Shown one piece after another: positions 1 through 9,092 of a stretch of DNA of 64,000 nt. The stretch's first letter is position 1, and each line of letters begins with the position of its first letter. Source of the stretch: Microbulbifer litoralis (GTDB lineage Bacteria; Pseudomonadota; Gammaproteobacteria; Pseudomonadales; Cellvibrionaceae). The notes under the pieces were generated by a model, which saw nothing but the letters and a program-made list of their open reading frames with translations, was not told where the DNA came from and made no database searches. The translations under genes were made by a program, and so were the position numbers. The stretch lies in assembly GCF_023634065.1 (NCBI RefSeq), contig NZ_JALKCV010000008.1, forward strand, positions 1-64,000. The letters run 5' to 3'.

Positions 1-43
1 TGCAGACAGGATACGAAAGCCAAATTACAACGGTGACTTTTAT

Positions 44-517
44 ATGGATAACGACGAACTGAAACACAACCTGACCTCCGGCAACCAGTGGATGCGCCTG
101 ATCTACATGGTGCTGTTCTTCTTCCTGCTCGAAATCGCCGCCTTCGTGATGCTGGCGGTGGTGGTGCTGCAGTTCCTGTTCTCGATTATCAGCGGCGGCC
201 CCAACGACAACCTGCGCCGCCTGGGCGACCAGATTGCCTCCTATATCTTCCAGACACTGCAGTTCATGATCTACAACACCGAGGAGAAACCCTTCCCGTT
301 CTCCGAGTGGCCCGAATCGGATGTCGAGGACCTGTCCGGTTACGAGAGCGCCGAAGAGGTGGATGGCGAAGTGGTCACCGAGGACGAAGAGGTCGAGGAG
401 GCCATCGAGCTCGGCGCCGATGACGCGGAAGGGGAAGCGGCGCAGAAGAAATCCTCCCGCGGGAAATCTTCCACCTCCAGGAAGGCCACCGAAGACGAGA
501 GTGACGGAAAAGAGTAA
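44..517 (+). CDS. DUF4389 inner-membrane protein with long acidic tail
   Basis: 157 aa. Residues about 18-55 are strongly hydrophobic and form one or two membrane segments, followed by a short amphipathic stretch; the layout fits the DUF4389 family known from Pseudomonas and relatives, whose function is unknown. From about residue 88 the protein becomes very acidic and low in complexity (runs of E and D), then ends in a K/S/R-rich stretch. This tail is longer than I expect for the family and is presumably cytoplasmic and disordered. It lies 27 bases upstream of sixA on the same strand, so the two are probably co-transcribed. Family call fairly sure; role unknown. Confidence 0.75.
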   Translation: MDNDELKHNLTSGNQWMRLIYMVLFFFLLEIAAFVMLAVVVLQFLFSIISGGPNDNLRRLGDQIASYIFQTLQFMIYNTEEKPFPFSEWPESDVEDLSGYESAEEVDGEVVTEDEEVEEAIELGADDAEGEAAQKKSSRGKSSTSRKATEDESDGKE

Positions 518-544
518 GCGCCGACAACCGGCGGGAGTTTGCCT

Positions 545-997
545 GTGCAACTGCTGATACTGCGCCATGGCGAGGCCGAACCGATGCAGATCGACGACGC
601 CGCGCGCCAGCTCACCGGGCGCGGTCGCGCCCAGGTGGCGGGCATCTGCGAGCGCCGCACCGAGGCCCTGTCCGCGGTCAAGGCCATCTGGGCCAGCCCC
701 TTTGTGCGCACCCGCCAGACCGCCGAAATCGTCGCCGACAAGTTTGGCCTGTCGGTAAAGACCGAGCCGCTGCTGATCGGCGACACCCGCCCACAGCAGG
801 TGCTGGATCTGCTGCAGCGGGGAAGTGACTTCCCGCTGTTGCTGGTCAGCCACCAGCCTCTGGTCGGCAGCCTCGTCAACGGCCTCTGCGGCACCGGCAA
901 TCGCTACCCGATGGGCACCGCTAGCCTGGCCAGCCTGAGTACTGAAGTGTGGGCCGATGGGTGTGCCGAACTGGACTGGTTGCAGCACGCGGTCTGA
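545..997 (+). CDS. sixA: Phosphohistidine phosphatase SixA
   Basis: 150 aa from the GTG at 545. The protein opens with the histidine-phosphatase signature LRHGEAEP, whose His accepts the phosphate, and carries the second catalytic His in LLVSHQPLVG. Short single-domain members of this kind are SixA, which dephosphorylates the phosphohistidine of HPt domains or PTS components in the cytoplasm. A TTG at 539 would give two more residues, but the GGGAG at 533-537 would then sit one base from the start; it is 7 bases from the GTG, so I prefer 545. It follows the DUF4389 gene closely. Confidence 0.85.
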   Translation: MQLLILRHGEAEPMQIDDAARQLTGRGRAQVAGICERRTEALSAVKAIWASPFVRTRQTAEIVADKFGLSVKTEPLLIGDTRPQQVLDLLQRGSDFPLLLVSHQPLVGSLVNGLCGTGNRYPMGTASLASLSTEVWADGCAELDWLQHAV

Positions 998-1244
998 ATG
1001 CGGCATTCGGAATAGGGCCTTCCACCGGGACCGCGGAGCTCCCGCGCTCCTGAATCACCACTCGCCCTGACGCATCCTGTCATTGTTTCCGCTATGCGCA
1101 GTCGGCAAGATTCCGCATTCATCATTGATGAGGTACATCCCTGTGCCTCACCCGCTTCGCGGGCAGCCTGCGGCTGTCAAAATTTGGCTCCAGCCGCTGC
1201 AAGTATTCGCGGCGCCTGCGGCCCAGACAAATTTGTCCGCATTT

Positions 1245-2111
1245 ATGAATCACTCTCCCCGCGAAATCACCCTGGAATTCGACCGCAAGACCATCGCCGC
1301 CCGCCAGTGGGGCAACCCCGATGGCGAGCCGGTACTGGCCCTGCACGGGTGGCTGGACAACTGCGCCAGCTTTGACCGGCTGGCGCCGCTGCTCGGGGGA
1401 GTCAACCTGGTGGCGGTGGATATGGCCGGCCATGGCCAGAGCTATCACCGCTCGCGGGATGCGAACTACAACATCTGGGAGGAGGTCGAGGATGTGCTGG
1501 GAATGGCGAAAGCCCTCAACTGGCACGACTTTTCCCTGCTGGCCCATTCCCGCGGCGCCGTGGCGGCCATGCTGACTGCCGGAACCTTCCCCGATCGGAT
1601 TGTGCGCATGGCGTTGATCGACGGCCTGGTGCCGCCGCCGGCGAGGGATACCGAGGCACCGGAAGTGCTGGCCAGGGCCATCGCCCAGCGCGCCCGCTAC
1701 GGCGCGCGCAAACCGCGCCGTTTCGACAGCCTGGAAGAGGCAGTGGAGGCGCGCAAACACGGCATGTTCCGCCTCGGCGATGACGCCGCCCGGCGCCTGG
1801 TGGCGCGGGGCACCGTGCCCGCCGGCGGGGGCGTGGCCTGGAGCAACGATCCGCGCCTGGTGGCCACTTCCACCGCCAAGCTCAACAATGCCCAGGTACA
1901 GGCCTTTCTCGATCGCGTTGGCATGCCGGTGCGGCTGGTGCTGGCAGAGGAGGGGATCTCGGACATGATCGAGCGCCTGCGCCCGGTGCTGGAGGGGCGC
2001 GGCAATATCGCCGTGAAGGAATTGCCCGGCAGTCACCACCTGCATATGGAGGACGGTGCCGCGGCGATCGCCGAATGGTTCGGCCCCTTCCTGTGCGGCG
2101 AGAGTGGCTGA
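1245..2111 (+). CDS. Alpha/beta-fold hydrolase
   Basis: 288 aa from the ATG at 1245; upstream in-frame codons to 1083 read through low-quality sequence and were excluded. The alpha/beta hydrolase core is clear: HGW oxyanion motif at residues 34-36, the turn VDMAGHGQS near 58-66, nucleophile elbow AHSRG with Ser102, and a late His in GSHHLH. The nucleophile elbow begins with Ala instead of the usual Gly. The overall look matches the MEST/serine hydrolase-like group. The substrate cannot be read from the sequence. The 247 bases upstream (998-1244) contain no gene and no promoter that I can define. Confidence 0.8.
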   Translation: MNHSPREITLEFDRKTIAARQWGNPDGEPVLALHGWLDNCASFDRLAPLLGGVNLVAVDMAGHGQSYHRSRDANYNIWEEVEDVLGMAKALNWHDFSLLAHSRGAVAAMLTAGTFPDRIVRMALIDGLVPPPARDTEAPEVLARAIAQRARYGARKPRRFDSLEEAVEARKHGMFRLGDDAARRLVARGTVPAGGGVAWSNDPRLVATSTAKLNNAQVQAFLDRVGMPVRLVLAEEGISDMIERLRPVLEGRGNIAVKELPGSHHLHMEDGAAAIAEWFGPFLCGESG

Positions 2112-2150
2112 AAGCGGTGTGGGGTGGCCCGATTCCGCCGCGCCGATCCC

Positions 2151-2495
2151 CTAAAACGGCAACCGCTTCGAGTAACAGCTCGGGTCTATTTCCCGCACCT
2201 CCACCGTCACCGCCGGTACCCCTTCGGCAAACTGGCACAGGCAGTTGAACACCGCCGAACTCAGTGCCTCCCGGTCGCGCTCGCTGCGCCCCTCGAACAG
2301 CCGCACCTCCGCATGGATAAAACTGCCGCCCTTGTCGCCGGCAATAAAATCCCGGAACGCCAGCGCGCGGGTCTTGATGGTGTGGGGGGCGAACAGGCCG
2401 GAGCGGCTCATGGCATCCTGTGCGGAGCTCACCAGCGCGGGGATGGAGATCCGGTCTTCCAGGTTCTGCGCGTACTCGATCACCAGGTGCGGCAT
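2151..2495 (-). CDS. 5-carboxymethyl-2-hydroxymuconate isomerase family protein
   Basis: 114 aa, minus strand. The Met-Pro start (MPHLVIEY) is characteristic of the CHMI/tautomerase fold, in which Pro2 becomes the N-terminal catalytic base after Met removal. The later block RALAFRDFIAGD and the C-terminal beta/alpha unit also agree, and the length is typical. The enzyme isomerises a muconate intermediate in homoprotocatechuate degradation, but no other gene of that pathway is nearby, so the true substrate here is open. It is downstream of folE on the same strand, separated by a REP-like palindrome. Confidence 0.8.
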   Translation of the reverse strand: MPHLVIEYAQNLEDRISIPALVSSAQDAMSRSGLFAPHTIKTRALAFRDFIAGDKGGSFIHAEVRLFEGRSERDREALSSAVFNCLCQFAEGVPAVTVEVREIDPSCYSKRLPF

Positions 2496-2543
2496 GGATC
2501 TCTCCGTGAGGGCTTTCCTTCAGCTTAGCGGGCGGCAGCGCCC

Positions 2544-2577
2544 TGTGGGAGCCCGCCCACAGGCAGGTTCCTGCATT
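2544..2577. repeat. REP-like palindrome
   Basis: The segment contains CTGTGGG then CCCACAG as a 7-bp stem with a 6-base loop, followed by an imperfect GCAGG..CCTGC stem. The start TGTGGGAGCC resembles the opening of REP elements common in Pseudomonas, and of the two elements near 6807 and 11212 here. It lies between folE and the isomerase gene and could stabilise the mRNA end. Confidence 0.5.
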
Positions 2578-2588
2578 GGCGATATGCC

Positions 2589-3128
2589 TTACCTGATCAG
2601 GGACAGGAACTCGTTGCGGGTGGCCTGATTGCTGCGGAAGGTGCCGAGCATGGCCGAGGTCTTCATCACCGAGTTTTGTTTCTCCACGCCGCGCATCATC
2701 ATGCACATGTGTTTCGCCTCGACAATAACGCCCACGCCGGCGGCGCCGGTGACCTTCTGGATGGTCTCGGCCACCTCCACCGTCAGCTGCTCCTGGATCT
2801 GCAGGCGGCGCGCAAACATGTCGACGATACGGGCGACCTTGGACAGGCCCACCACCTGGCCGTCGGGGATATAGGCCACATGCGCCTTGCCGATAAACGG
2901 CAGCAGGTGGTGCTCGCACAGGGAGTAGAGTTCGATATCCTTGACCAGCACCATCTCGCTGCAATCCGACGGGAAGAGGGCGCCGTTGACCACATCGTCC
3001 ACCGTCTGCTGGTAGCCGCGGGTCAGGTAGGCCATGGCCTTGGCGGCGCGCTCCGGCGTGTCTTTCAGGCCCGGACGTTGCGGATCCTCGCCGATTGCCT
3101 CAATAATTCGCGCGTAGTGTTCGTTCAT
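2589..3128 (-). CDS. folE: GTP cyclohydrolase I
   Basis: 179 aa. It catalyses GTP to 7,8-dihydroneopterin triphosphate, the first step of tetrahydrofolate synthesis (and of pterin or queuosine branches) in the cytoplasm. The zinc ligands are visible: Cys71 and His74 in [10 protein letters not shown] and Cys142 in KHMCMMMRG. The family blocks [17 protein letters not shown] and QEQLT are intact. The start ATG at 3128 gives the normal short bacterial form (about 180-220 aa). It is divergent from prmB with about 185 bases between them. Confidence 0.95.
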   Translation of the reverse strand: MNEHYARIIEAIGEDPQRPGLKDTPERAAKAMAYLTRGYQQTVDDVVNGALFPSDCSEMVLVKDIELYSLCEHHLLPFIGKAHVAYIPDGQVVGLSKVARIVDMFARRLQIQEQLTVEVAETIQKVTGAAGVGVIVEAKHMCMMMRGVEKQNSVMKTSAMLGTFRSNQATRNEFLSLIR

Positions 3129-3313
3129 CTGGTTGTGCTTCCAATATCTCGGCCCGAGGGGCGGGTGCGCTACCCTAAGCGTTTGTCACACGGGAGTAAA
3201 GATCCGCCGTTGGCGTCCCATGTGTTTTACTCCCCGGCGGTGCGCGCGGATCACCGGATGCCGGTTTCGCGACCGTGTCGCCTCACCCTCCGCAAACAGG
3301 TAAGGATAAGTTA

Positions 3314-4234
3314 ATGATAGAAAAGCGTGAATCCAGCCTCCGGGAACTGGTGACCCTGCTGGACTTCGTGCGCTGGGGCACCAGCCGCTTCAATGAGGCC
3401 GGCCTCCACTTCGGCCACGGCACCGACAACGCTTGGGACGAGGCGCTGCAACTGGTGATGCACAGCCTGCACCTGCCGCTGGACAGCAAGCCGGAGGTGC
3501 TGCAGGCGCGGCTGACAATGGAGGAGCGCCGCAGTGCCATGGCGCTGCTCGAGCGCCGTGTCGACGAGCGCCTGCCGCTGCCCTACCTGACCAATGAGGC
3601 GCACTTCTGTGGCCTGGATTTCTACGTCGACGAGCGGGTGCTAGTGCCGCGCTCGCCGATCGGCGAACTGATCCGCAACGACTTCCAGCCCTGGCTCAAG
3701 GTGGAACCGCTGGCGATCCTGGACCTGTGTTGCGGCAGCGGCTGTATCGGCATCGCCTGTGCCGGGGCCTTTCCCGAAGCGCGTGTGGACCTGGCGGATA
3801 TCGACAGCGGCGCCGTCGAGGTGGCGCAGATCAACATCAACCGCCACCACCTGAACGAGCAGGTGCGGGCCGTACAGTCCGACCTGTTCAGCGGCCTGGA
3901 TGGGTTCAGTTACGAGCTGATTGTCTGCAACCCGCCGTATGTGGATGCCCGCGACCTGGCGGAGATGCCACAGGAATTCCGCGCGGAGCCGGAAATCGCC
4001 CTGGGTTCCGGCGACGACGGCCTGGATTTCACCCGCCGCCTGCTGCGCGAGGCGGCCGACCACCTGCAGCCGGACGGCCTGCTGGTGTGTGAAGTGGGCA
4101 ACAGCTGGCAGGCGCTGGAAGACGCCTTCCCGACAGTGCCCTTTACCTGGCCGGAGTTTGCCGACGGTGGCCACGGGGTCTTCGTCATCAGCCGCGAAGA
4201 GCTGCTCGCTTATTTCACCGGGACTCGGGAATAA
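3314..4234 (+). CDS. prmB: Ribosomal protein uL3 glutamine methyltransferase PrmB
   Basis: 306 aa from the ATG at 3314, chosen because TAAGGA at 3301-3306 sits 7 bases upstream; an earlier GTG at 3275 lacks such a site. The SAM-binding block LDLCCGSGCIGIA and the catalytic NPPY motif (residues 206-209) mark an N5-glutamine methyltransferase. The N-terminal part, with a WGTSRFNEAGLHFGHGTDNA block, is that of PrmB and not of the release-factor enzyme PrmC. It stands upstream of aroC, the order prmB-aroC being common in gammaproteobacteria. Confidence 0.93.
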   Translation: MIEKRESSLRELVTLLDFVRWGTSRFNEAGLHFGHGTDNAWDEALQLVMHSLHLPLDSKPEVLQARLTMEERRSAMALLERRVDERLPLPYLTNEAHFCGLDFYVDERVLVPRSPIGELIRNDFQPWLKVEPLAILDLCCGSGCIGIACAGAFPEARVDLADIDSGAVEVAQININRHHLNEQVRAVQSDLFSGLDGFSYELIVCNPPYVDARDLAEMPQEFRAEPEIALGSGDDGLDFTRRLLREAADHLQPDGLLVCEVGNSWQALEDAFPTVPFTWPEFADGGHGVFVISREELLAYFTGTRE

Positions 4235-4383
4235 AATTGGAGTAGGCACCGGCTTCGTGCGCTGTGGCCGGTCTTCCGAAGCCAGTCCGTTCATGCGTCG
4301 GACCTCTACGGCTGCGAATTGCCAATGGCGCCGGGGATGTCGGCGACAATTATTGCGACCTCGCGCCGATGGCACGATACTGC

Positions 4384-4425
4384 GAGTCCCGAGTCCCGAG
4401 TCCCGAGTCCCGAGTCCCGAGTCCC
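4384..4425 (+). repeat. Tandem heptamer tract, 6 copies of GAGTCCC
   Basis: Six exact copies of the 7-base unit GAGTCCC follow each other without interruption, ending 9 bases before the candidate -10 box of aroC. The same unit occurs twice at 8965-8978 and, in inverted orientation, eleven times at 28738-28814. Counted by eye from the sequence. Confidence 0.95.
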
Positions 4426-4434
4426 AAAAGGCGC

Positions 4435-4440
4435 TATAAT
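4435..4440 (+). promoter_or_regulatory. Candidate -10 box of aroC
   Basis: A perfect TATAAT stands 48 bases before the aroC ATG. A -35 box at the normal 17-base distance would fall inside the heptamer tract (4412-4417, GAGTCC), which is a poor match to TTGACA. The -10 sequence alone supports the call. Confidence 0.45.
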
Positions 4441-4487
4441 CCCCGCCCTCATATAACTTGCAAGACCCAATACAAGGCCCCAACCCC

Positions 4488-5579
4488 ATGTCCGGCAACA
4501 CTTTTGGCAAGCTGTTCTGCGTAACCACCTTCGGCGAGAGCCATGGTCCGGCGCTGGGCTGTATCGTCGACGGCTGCCCGCCCGGCCTGGCCATCAGCGA
4601 GGAGGAAATCCAGCTGGAGCTGGATCGGCGCAAGCCCGGTACTTCCCGCTACACCACCCAGCGCCGCGAGGCGGACCAGGTAAAAATCCTCTCCGGCGTG
4701 TTCGAGGGCAAAACCACCGGCACCCCCATCGGCCTGCTGATCGAGAACACCGATCAGCGCTCCAAGGATTATTCCAATATCGCCGAACAGGTGCGCCCGG
4801 CGCACGCCGACTACACCTACTGGCAGAAGTACGGCGTGCGCGACTACCGCGGCGGCGGCCGTTCGTCCGCGCGCGAGACGGCCATGCGCGTGGCCGCCGG
4901 CGCCATTGCCAAAAAGTGGTTGAGGGAAAAGTTCGATATCCAGGTGCGCGGCTACCTGTCGCAGCTGGGCCCGATCAGCGTTGAAAAGCTCGACTGGGAA
5001 CAGGTGGACCGTAACCCGTTCTTCTGCCCGGACGCGGACAAGGTGCCGGAGATGGAGGCCTATATGCAGGCGCTGATCAAGGAGGGCAACTCCATCGGCG
5101 CGCGCATCTCCGTGCAGGCCAGCGGCGTGCCCGCGGGCCTGGGCGAGCCCATCTTCGATCGCCTGGACGCGGACCTGGCCCACGGCCTGATGAGCATCAA
5201 CGCGGTCAAGGGCGTCGAGATCGGGGCCGGCTTTGCCAGCGTCGGGCAGAAGGGTACCGAGCACCGCGACGAGATAACGCCGGACGGTTTCCTGTCCAAC
5301 AACGCCGGCGGCGTGCTCGGCGGCATCTCCAGCGGCCAGGACCTGGTCGCCCATATCGCGCTGAAGCCCACCTCCAGCCTGCGCATTCCCGGCCGCAGTA
5401 TCGACACCCACGGCAACCCGATCGAAGTGGTCACCAAGGGCCGCCACGACCCCTGCGTGGGTATCCGCGCGACGCCGATCGCCGAGGCGATGATGGCGCT
5501 GGTGCTGATCGACCATGTGCTGCGCCAGCGGGGGCAGAATGGGGATGTGACTGCGGGAGTCGCCACTGCGGGTCGATGA
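4488..5579 (+). CDS. aroC: Chorismate synthase
   Basis: 363 aa from the ATG at 4488 (the normal N-terminus [19 protein letters not shown]). It converts 5-enolpyruvylshikimate 3-phosphate to chorismate using reduced FMN, the last common step to aromatic amino acids and folate. Family signatures [18 protein letters not shown] near the start, [21 protein letters not shown] near residue 125, and the C-terminal block [22 protein letters not shown] are intact. Normal length. The upstream region has the heptamer tract and a TATAAT. Confidence 0.97.
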   Translation: MSGNTFGKLFCVTTFGESHGPALGCIVDGCPPGLAISEEEIQLELDRRKPGTSRYTTQRREADQVKILSGVFEGKTTGTPIGLLIENTDQRSKDYSNIAEQVRPAHADYTYWQKYGVRDYRGGGRSSARETAMRVAAGAIAKKWLREKFDIQVRGYLSQLGPISVEKLDWEQVDRNPFFCPDADKVPEMEAYMQALIKEGNSIGARISVQASGVPAGLGEPIFDRLDADLAHGLMSINAVKGVEIGAGFASVGQKGTEHRDEITPDGFLSNNAGGVLGGISSGQDLVAHIALKPTSSLRIPGRSIDTHGNPIEVVTKGRHDPCVGIRATPIAEAMMALVLIDHVLRQRGQNGDVTAGVATAGR

Positions 5580-5681
5580 GTGTGCGCTGATTCTCGGTGA
5601 ATTGCTGCGGCAGTCGCCTGCCCATCCTGCCATTTGGGTCTACTATCGGGGAGCACCGGCAATATTGAGGTGACCTCGGGA

Positions 5682-6746
5682 ATGAAGGCCCTTACCGTCG
5701 ATCGACACGCCGACGATTTCAGTTGTGTCAAACTCTCCGATGTGGAGCGGCCGGTCCTGCGCTCCGGCCAGGTGCTGGTGCGCATGAGCGCCAGCGCCAT
5801 CAATCCCTCCGATTTCAATGTGATTCACGGCCGCTATCTACAGGCGCTGCAGCGCGCGGTGTGGAATTACCAGAAACCCACTTCCTACCTGTTGCCCCGT
5901 GGGCAGCCGCTCAAGCGCGCCCCCTGTACCCTGGGTAGTGAGGGGGTGGGCGTCGTGGAAGCCGTGGGCGGTGGCCTTTTCGCGCGTCGGTTGCTGGGGC
6001 GGCGCGTGGCGGTGGTCGCGGCCGATTCCCCGGAGAGCGGCACCTGGGCGGAGTACCTGGCCGTGGATGCGAATCGCGCGTTGCCGCTGCCAAAGGATAT
6101 CGACGACGCCCAGGGCGCGATGTTCTTCATCAACCCGATGACCGCCTACATCCTGACCCGCGAGGTGCTGAGGGTTCCCCGCGGCGAGTACCTGTTGCAG
6201 ACGGCCGGCGGTTCGGCGCTGGGACGTATGGTGGTTCGCCTGGGGCGGCGCTTCGGTTTCAGGACCATCAGTATCGTGCGGCGCGTGGAGCGGGCGGCGG
6301 AGTTGCGGCGCCTCGGCAGCGACGCGGTGATCGCCACCGACAGCGAGGACGCCTTCACGCGGGTGGCGGAAATCACCGGTGGTGCCGGTGTGGGCTATGC
6401 CATCGACAGTGTCGGTGGCCAGCTGGGCGGCGAGGTGCTGCGCTGCCTGTCACCGCGCGGCAGGCTGGTTTGTTACGGCACCCTGAGCCAGCAGAACACG
6501 GTGTTGCCGGTGCGCGAGATGATGATGTCGCTGGCCAGTATCCAGGGGTTCTATCTCGGCAACTGGCTGGCGTCGCAGTCGAAATGGAAGCTGTTTTCCG
6601 TCCTGCACAATGTCAGGAAACTGATCGGCACCGGCGAGCTGCGCGCCAGTGCGGAGCGGCAGTTCAATCTGTCGGATTACGAGACGGCCTTTGCCTATGC
6701 GCGCAGTGGGGCCGGCAAGGCGCTGTTCCGCATGGACGGTGGGTGA
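5682..6746 (+). CDS. Zinc-less MDR family NAD(P)H-dependent oxidoreductase
   Basis: 354 aa from the ATG at 5682. The GroES-like N-domain has SASAINPSDFNVIHGRY and GSEGVGVVEAVGGG, and the Rossmann domain carries the LLQTAGGSALGRMVVRLGRRFG nucleotide-binding loop. The structural and catalytic zinc cysteines are absent, as in quinone oxidoreductase and enoyl reductase-like MDR proteins. The final portion (LGNWLASQSKWKLFSVLHNVRKLIGTGEL) fits enoyl-thioester or quinone reductases. Substrate unknown. It stands alone; a REP-like palindrome follows. Confidence 0.8.
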   Translation: MKALTVDRHADDFSCVKLSDVERPVLRSGQVLVRMSASAINPSDFNVIHGRYLQALQRAVWNYQKPTSYLLPRGQPLKRAPCTLGSEGVGVVEAVGGGLFARRLLGRRVAVVAADSPESGTWAEYLAVDANRALPLPKDIDDAQGAMFFINPMTAYILTREVLRVPRGEYLLQTAGGSALGRMVVRLGRRFGFRTISIVRRVERAAELRRLGSDAVIATDSEDAFTRVAEITGGAGVGYAIDSVGGQLGGEVLRCLSPRGRLVCYGTLSQQNTVLPVREMMMSLASIQGFYLGNWLASQSKWKLFSVLHNVRKLIGTGELRASAERQFNLSDYETAFAYARSGAGKALFRMDGG

Positions 6747-6805
6747 TCGGTGGTTTGTGAGGGGGCAGGATGGGCATACGCTGTGCCCATCCTGCAGGTC
6801 GCTGC

Positions 6806-6838
6806 CTGTAGGAGCCTGCCTGCAGGCTTCTACAGCAC
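6806..6838. repeat. REP-like palindrome
   Basis: The sequence TGTAGGAGCCTGCCTGCAGG followed by CTTCTACAGC forms a near-complete hairpin (TGTAGGAGCCTGC against GCAGGCTTCTACA). It shares TGTAGGAGCC with the element at 11212 and lies between convergent genes, so it may act as a bidirectional end signal. Confidence 0.6.
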
Positions 6839-6858
6839 AATGCCGCGAGTGCCGGAAA

Positions 6859-7629
6859 TTACAGGTGCAGGTTCAGTCCCAGGTAGGGGCCCTTGATTTC
6901 CAGGTCGGTCTGGAAATCGTCCAGTTCCTGTACATCCAGTGTCATCTGGCGATAGCCGGCCTCGATGGCGAAATCCAGTGCCGGTACGAAATCCCAGCGC
7001 ACCTTGGCCGTCAGGTCGGTGTGCCTGTCGCCGTCGTAACTGGTGGCATTGCCCTGGGCGATGATGGACCAGCCGGTAAACGGCAGGTCGAAGCGTGCCA
7101 TACCGTAAGCCATCGGCAGCACGCCGGAGAATTCGATGGTTTCGCTTTTGGGTTGATCGACACCGATTGCGGTGGCGGCGGCGAAGTCGTTGTAGGCTTC
7201 CAGGCTGCCGTCGTACTGGCGCGCGGTCAGGCCCAGGTCCAGGTTGACCCAGTTGTCCAGTATTTCGTAATAGAGGGTGGCGTCGGTGTGGCTGAGATCC
7301 ATGTTGGCGTAGACCTCGTGGCCCGCGTCAAAGGTTTCCTCGCCGAAAGTCACATCACGGCTGAGAAAGGCGGAGCCATCGGTTTCGATTTTACTGTGGG
7401 CAACCATGATATTGGGCACCAGCGGAATCGGGTGCTCGAGGGCGGCCTGGATAAAAGTGATGTTGTCGTCGGCCACGTCGAAGTTGTCGATATCGTAGTC
7501 GTCGACGCCCAGGGTGCCGCTGTAGTCGGGCTGCCAGGCGCCGAGGCTGGCGTCGAAGCCGAGAATGGTGTCGGCGCTGGCGGCGCCACTGGCGAGTGCG
7601 GCGCAGAGGGCGAGGGCTGTTTTCTTCAT
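6859..7629 (-). CDS. Outer-membrane beta-barrel protein (TIGR04219-like)
   Basis: 256 aa with a clear signal peptide, residues 1-19, cleaved after ASA. The mature part alternates polar and hydrophobic residues as in a barrel and ends in LGLNLHL; the last strand closes without a terminal Phe. The order of blocks (LGFDASLGAWQPDYSGTLG, then MVAHSKIETDG, YYEILDNWVNLDLGLTARQYDG, YGMARFDLPFTGWS) matches the TIGR04219 outer-membrane protein family as I recall it. The function is unknown. Convergent with the MDR gene. Confidence 0.7.
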   Translation of the reverse strand: MKKTALALCAALASGAASADTILGFDASLGAWQPDYSGTLGVDDYDIDNFDVADDNITFIQAALEHPIPLVPNIMVAHSKIETDGSAFLSRDVTFGEETFDAGHEVYANMDLSHTDATLYYEILDNWVNLDLGLTARQYDGSLEAYNDFAAATAIGVDQPKSETIEFSGVLPMAYGMARFDLPFTGWSIIAQGNATSYDGDRHTDLTAKVRWDFVPALDFAIEAGYRQMTLDVQELDDFQTDLEIKGPYLGLNLHL

Positions 7630-7719
7630 GGCGATCTCTCCGTTTTTTAGTTGGGCGGAGTTTACCTGTTTTTCGCTGACATGCTGATGTCAGTCGCACA
7701 TTTTGTGCGCCCCGTAGGG

Positions 7720-8619
7720 TTATTGGACACCGTCCTGTGCCGGGTTTTTCCCCGCGGTGGCAATCAGCAGCTGTTGCAGGGCGGCTGCGGCATTGCTCAG
7801 GGTGCGCGCGCGGTGGTTGATGACGCCCAGGTTGCGCAGGATGTGCAGTTTTTCCACCGGCAGTACTGCCAGGCTTTCATCCACGAGGGTTTCCGGCAGC
7901 ACGCTCCAGCCGAGGCCGACACCGGCCATCATTTTGATGGTCTCGAGAAAGTTGGTGGCCAGTTTGGCGGTCAGTTTCAGGCCGCGCTGGTCGAATTCAC
8001 GTTTGATCAGCCGGCCGGTATAGGTATTGAGGTCCGGCAGTATGGCCGGGTAGCGGGCCAGGTCGGAGAGGTCCAGCGCCGGCAGTTTTGACAGTGGGTG
8101 GTCCGGCGCGGCCACCACCACACAGGGATCGGGCCAGATGACGCGGGATTCCAGGCTCGGGTAGTCCTTCTGGGCCAGGGTCACGACTGCGAGTTCGTAC
8201 TCGCCGGCCATCAGTGCTTCATAGGCCTGTTCCGAGTCGACGAAATCGATGTCCAGGGCCACTTCCGGGTAGCGGGTGCTGAATGCCTTGAGCACTGGCG
8301 GCAGGTGGTGCAGGCCCACATGGTGACTGGTGGCGATGCGCAGGCTGCCGGTCACCTCGTTGCCCAGGGCGCGCAGTTCGCGCTCGGCGTCGCTGACCTC
8401 GTTGAGGATATGCCGCGCCCGCGGCAGCAGTGCGCGGCCGGCATCGGTCAGCTGCAGGCGCCGGCCGATGCGGTCGAACAGCGGCGTGCCCAGTTGTTGC
8501 TCCAGCGCTGCCAGGCGCTTGCTGACCGCCGGCTGGGTCAGGTGCAATGTCTCCGCCGCCTCGGAGGCGGAGCCCTGTTCGGCGGTGGCGAGGAAGGCCT
8601 TGAGCCACTGGATTTCCAT
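7720..8619 (-). CDS. LysR-family transcriptional regulator beside leuC
   Basis: 299 aa. Residues 1-60 form the winged HTH (WLKAFLATAEQGSASEAAETLHLTQPAVSKRLAALEQQLG), followed by a linker and a periplasmic-binding-protein-like effector domain. It is divergent from leuC. A LysR gene in this place is also found next to leuC in Pseudomonas, so it likely controls leuCDB or the branched-chain pathway in response to a small molecule, but this is inference from position. No clear T-N11-A operator was pinned in the intergenic region. Confidence 0.85.
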   Translation of the reverse strand: MEIQWLKAFLATAEQGSASEAAETLHLTQPAVSKRLAALEQQLGTPLFDRIGRRLQLTDAGRALLPRARHILNEVSDAERELRALGNEVTGSLRIATSHHVGLHHLPPVLKAFSTRYPEVALDIDFVDSEQAYEALMAGEYELAVVTLAQKDYPSLESRVIWPDPCVVVAAPDHPLSKLPALDLSDLARYPAILPDLNTYTGRLIKREFDQRGLKLTAKLATNFLETIKMMAGVGLGWSVLPETLVDESLAVLPVEKLHILRNLGVINHRARTLSNAAAALQQLLIATAGKNPAQDGVQ

Positions 8620-8668
8620 GGGTTGGGGATTCCTGTTGCTTGGTGCCGGTAGGCTGGCGTCGTGGCGG

Positions 8669-8721
8669 CCCTGCTGCCGGTGGCTGTTTGTTCAATAGCT
8701 TCACCGGCACAAATCGGCAGG
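8669..8721. repeat. Degraded copy of the conserved-loop hairpin element
   Basis: It shares CTGCTG.CGGTGGCTGTTTG with the copy at 8836 and then TCAATAGC..CACCGGCA in place of TCAACAGCCTCATCGGCA. The second arm is shortened (AAATCGGCAGG). I read it as a decayed or truncated member of the same family. Confidence 0.45.
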
Positions 8722-8835
8722 ATGGCCGATACTGCGTCATGCGTTCTCTGCATGACCGCCGTCCTTGGCGGTCTCACGCCGTTGACCGGGCTTGTAGGGG
8801 GCGCCGAAATTCGGTTCGTAAGCAGGTTCCGGGCC

Positions 8836-8911
8836 GGCCCTGCTGTCGGTGGCTGTTTGCTCAACAGCCTCATCGGCAATCGTTTCACAAACAACCCCCG
8901 ACAGCAGGGCC
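8836..8911. repeat. Conserved-loop hairpin element, copy B
   Basis: Arms 8836-8859 and 8888-8911 pair over 24 positions with only two non-Watson-Crick pairs, around a 28-base loop. The loop contains the 20-base string at 8863-8882 (AACAGCCTCATCGGCAATCG), which recurs exactly at 28952-28971 inside a differently sequenced but equally paired stem. Confidence 0.8.
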
Positions 8912-8964
8912 TTCACGTCCAGCCGGGCCGTTCTTTTTTGACCTTGACCGGGCGCAGCCTACTT

Positions 8965-8978
8965 GAGTCCCGAGTCCC
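8965..8978 (+). repeat. Two copies of heptamer GAGTCCC
   Basis: Two exact tandem copies of the unit found six-fold before aroC and eleven-fold after purF. It lies 31 bases upstream of the TATAAT that may serve leuC. Confidence 0.8.
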
Positions 8979-9008
8979 GCACATGGAATTCCATTTCCGA
9001 CTACTTCT

Positions 9009-9014
9009 TATAAT
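9009..9014 (+). promoter_or_regulatory. Candidate -10 box of the leu operon
   Basis: TATAAT inside the A+T-rich segment 9005-9032, 79 bases before the leuC ATG. No good -35 box is seen at 17 bases, so the promoter may depend on the divergent LysR protein. Confidence 0.35.
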
Positions 9015-9092
9015 AAATATAAATTGATGTTATTCAATGCCCAGCCTAGACTCGGCCAGATTCGAAAACCGCATTTACTAGAGGATACGGCC

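Larger units (their letters stand above)
8620..9092. other. Long divergent intergenic region between LysR gene and leuC
   Basis: 473 bases with no convincing gene. It holds a degraded relative of a hairpin element (8669-8721), a well-formed copy of that element (8836-8911), two heptamers GAGTCCC (8965-8978) and an A+T-rich stretch with TATAAT at 9009-9014. The repeats make it longer than the usual divergent leu control region. Confidence 0.8.
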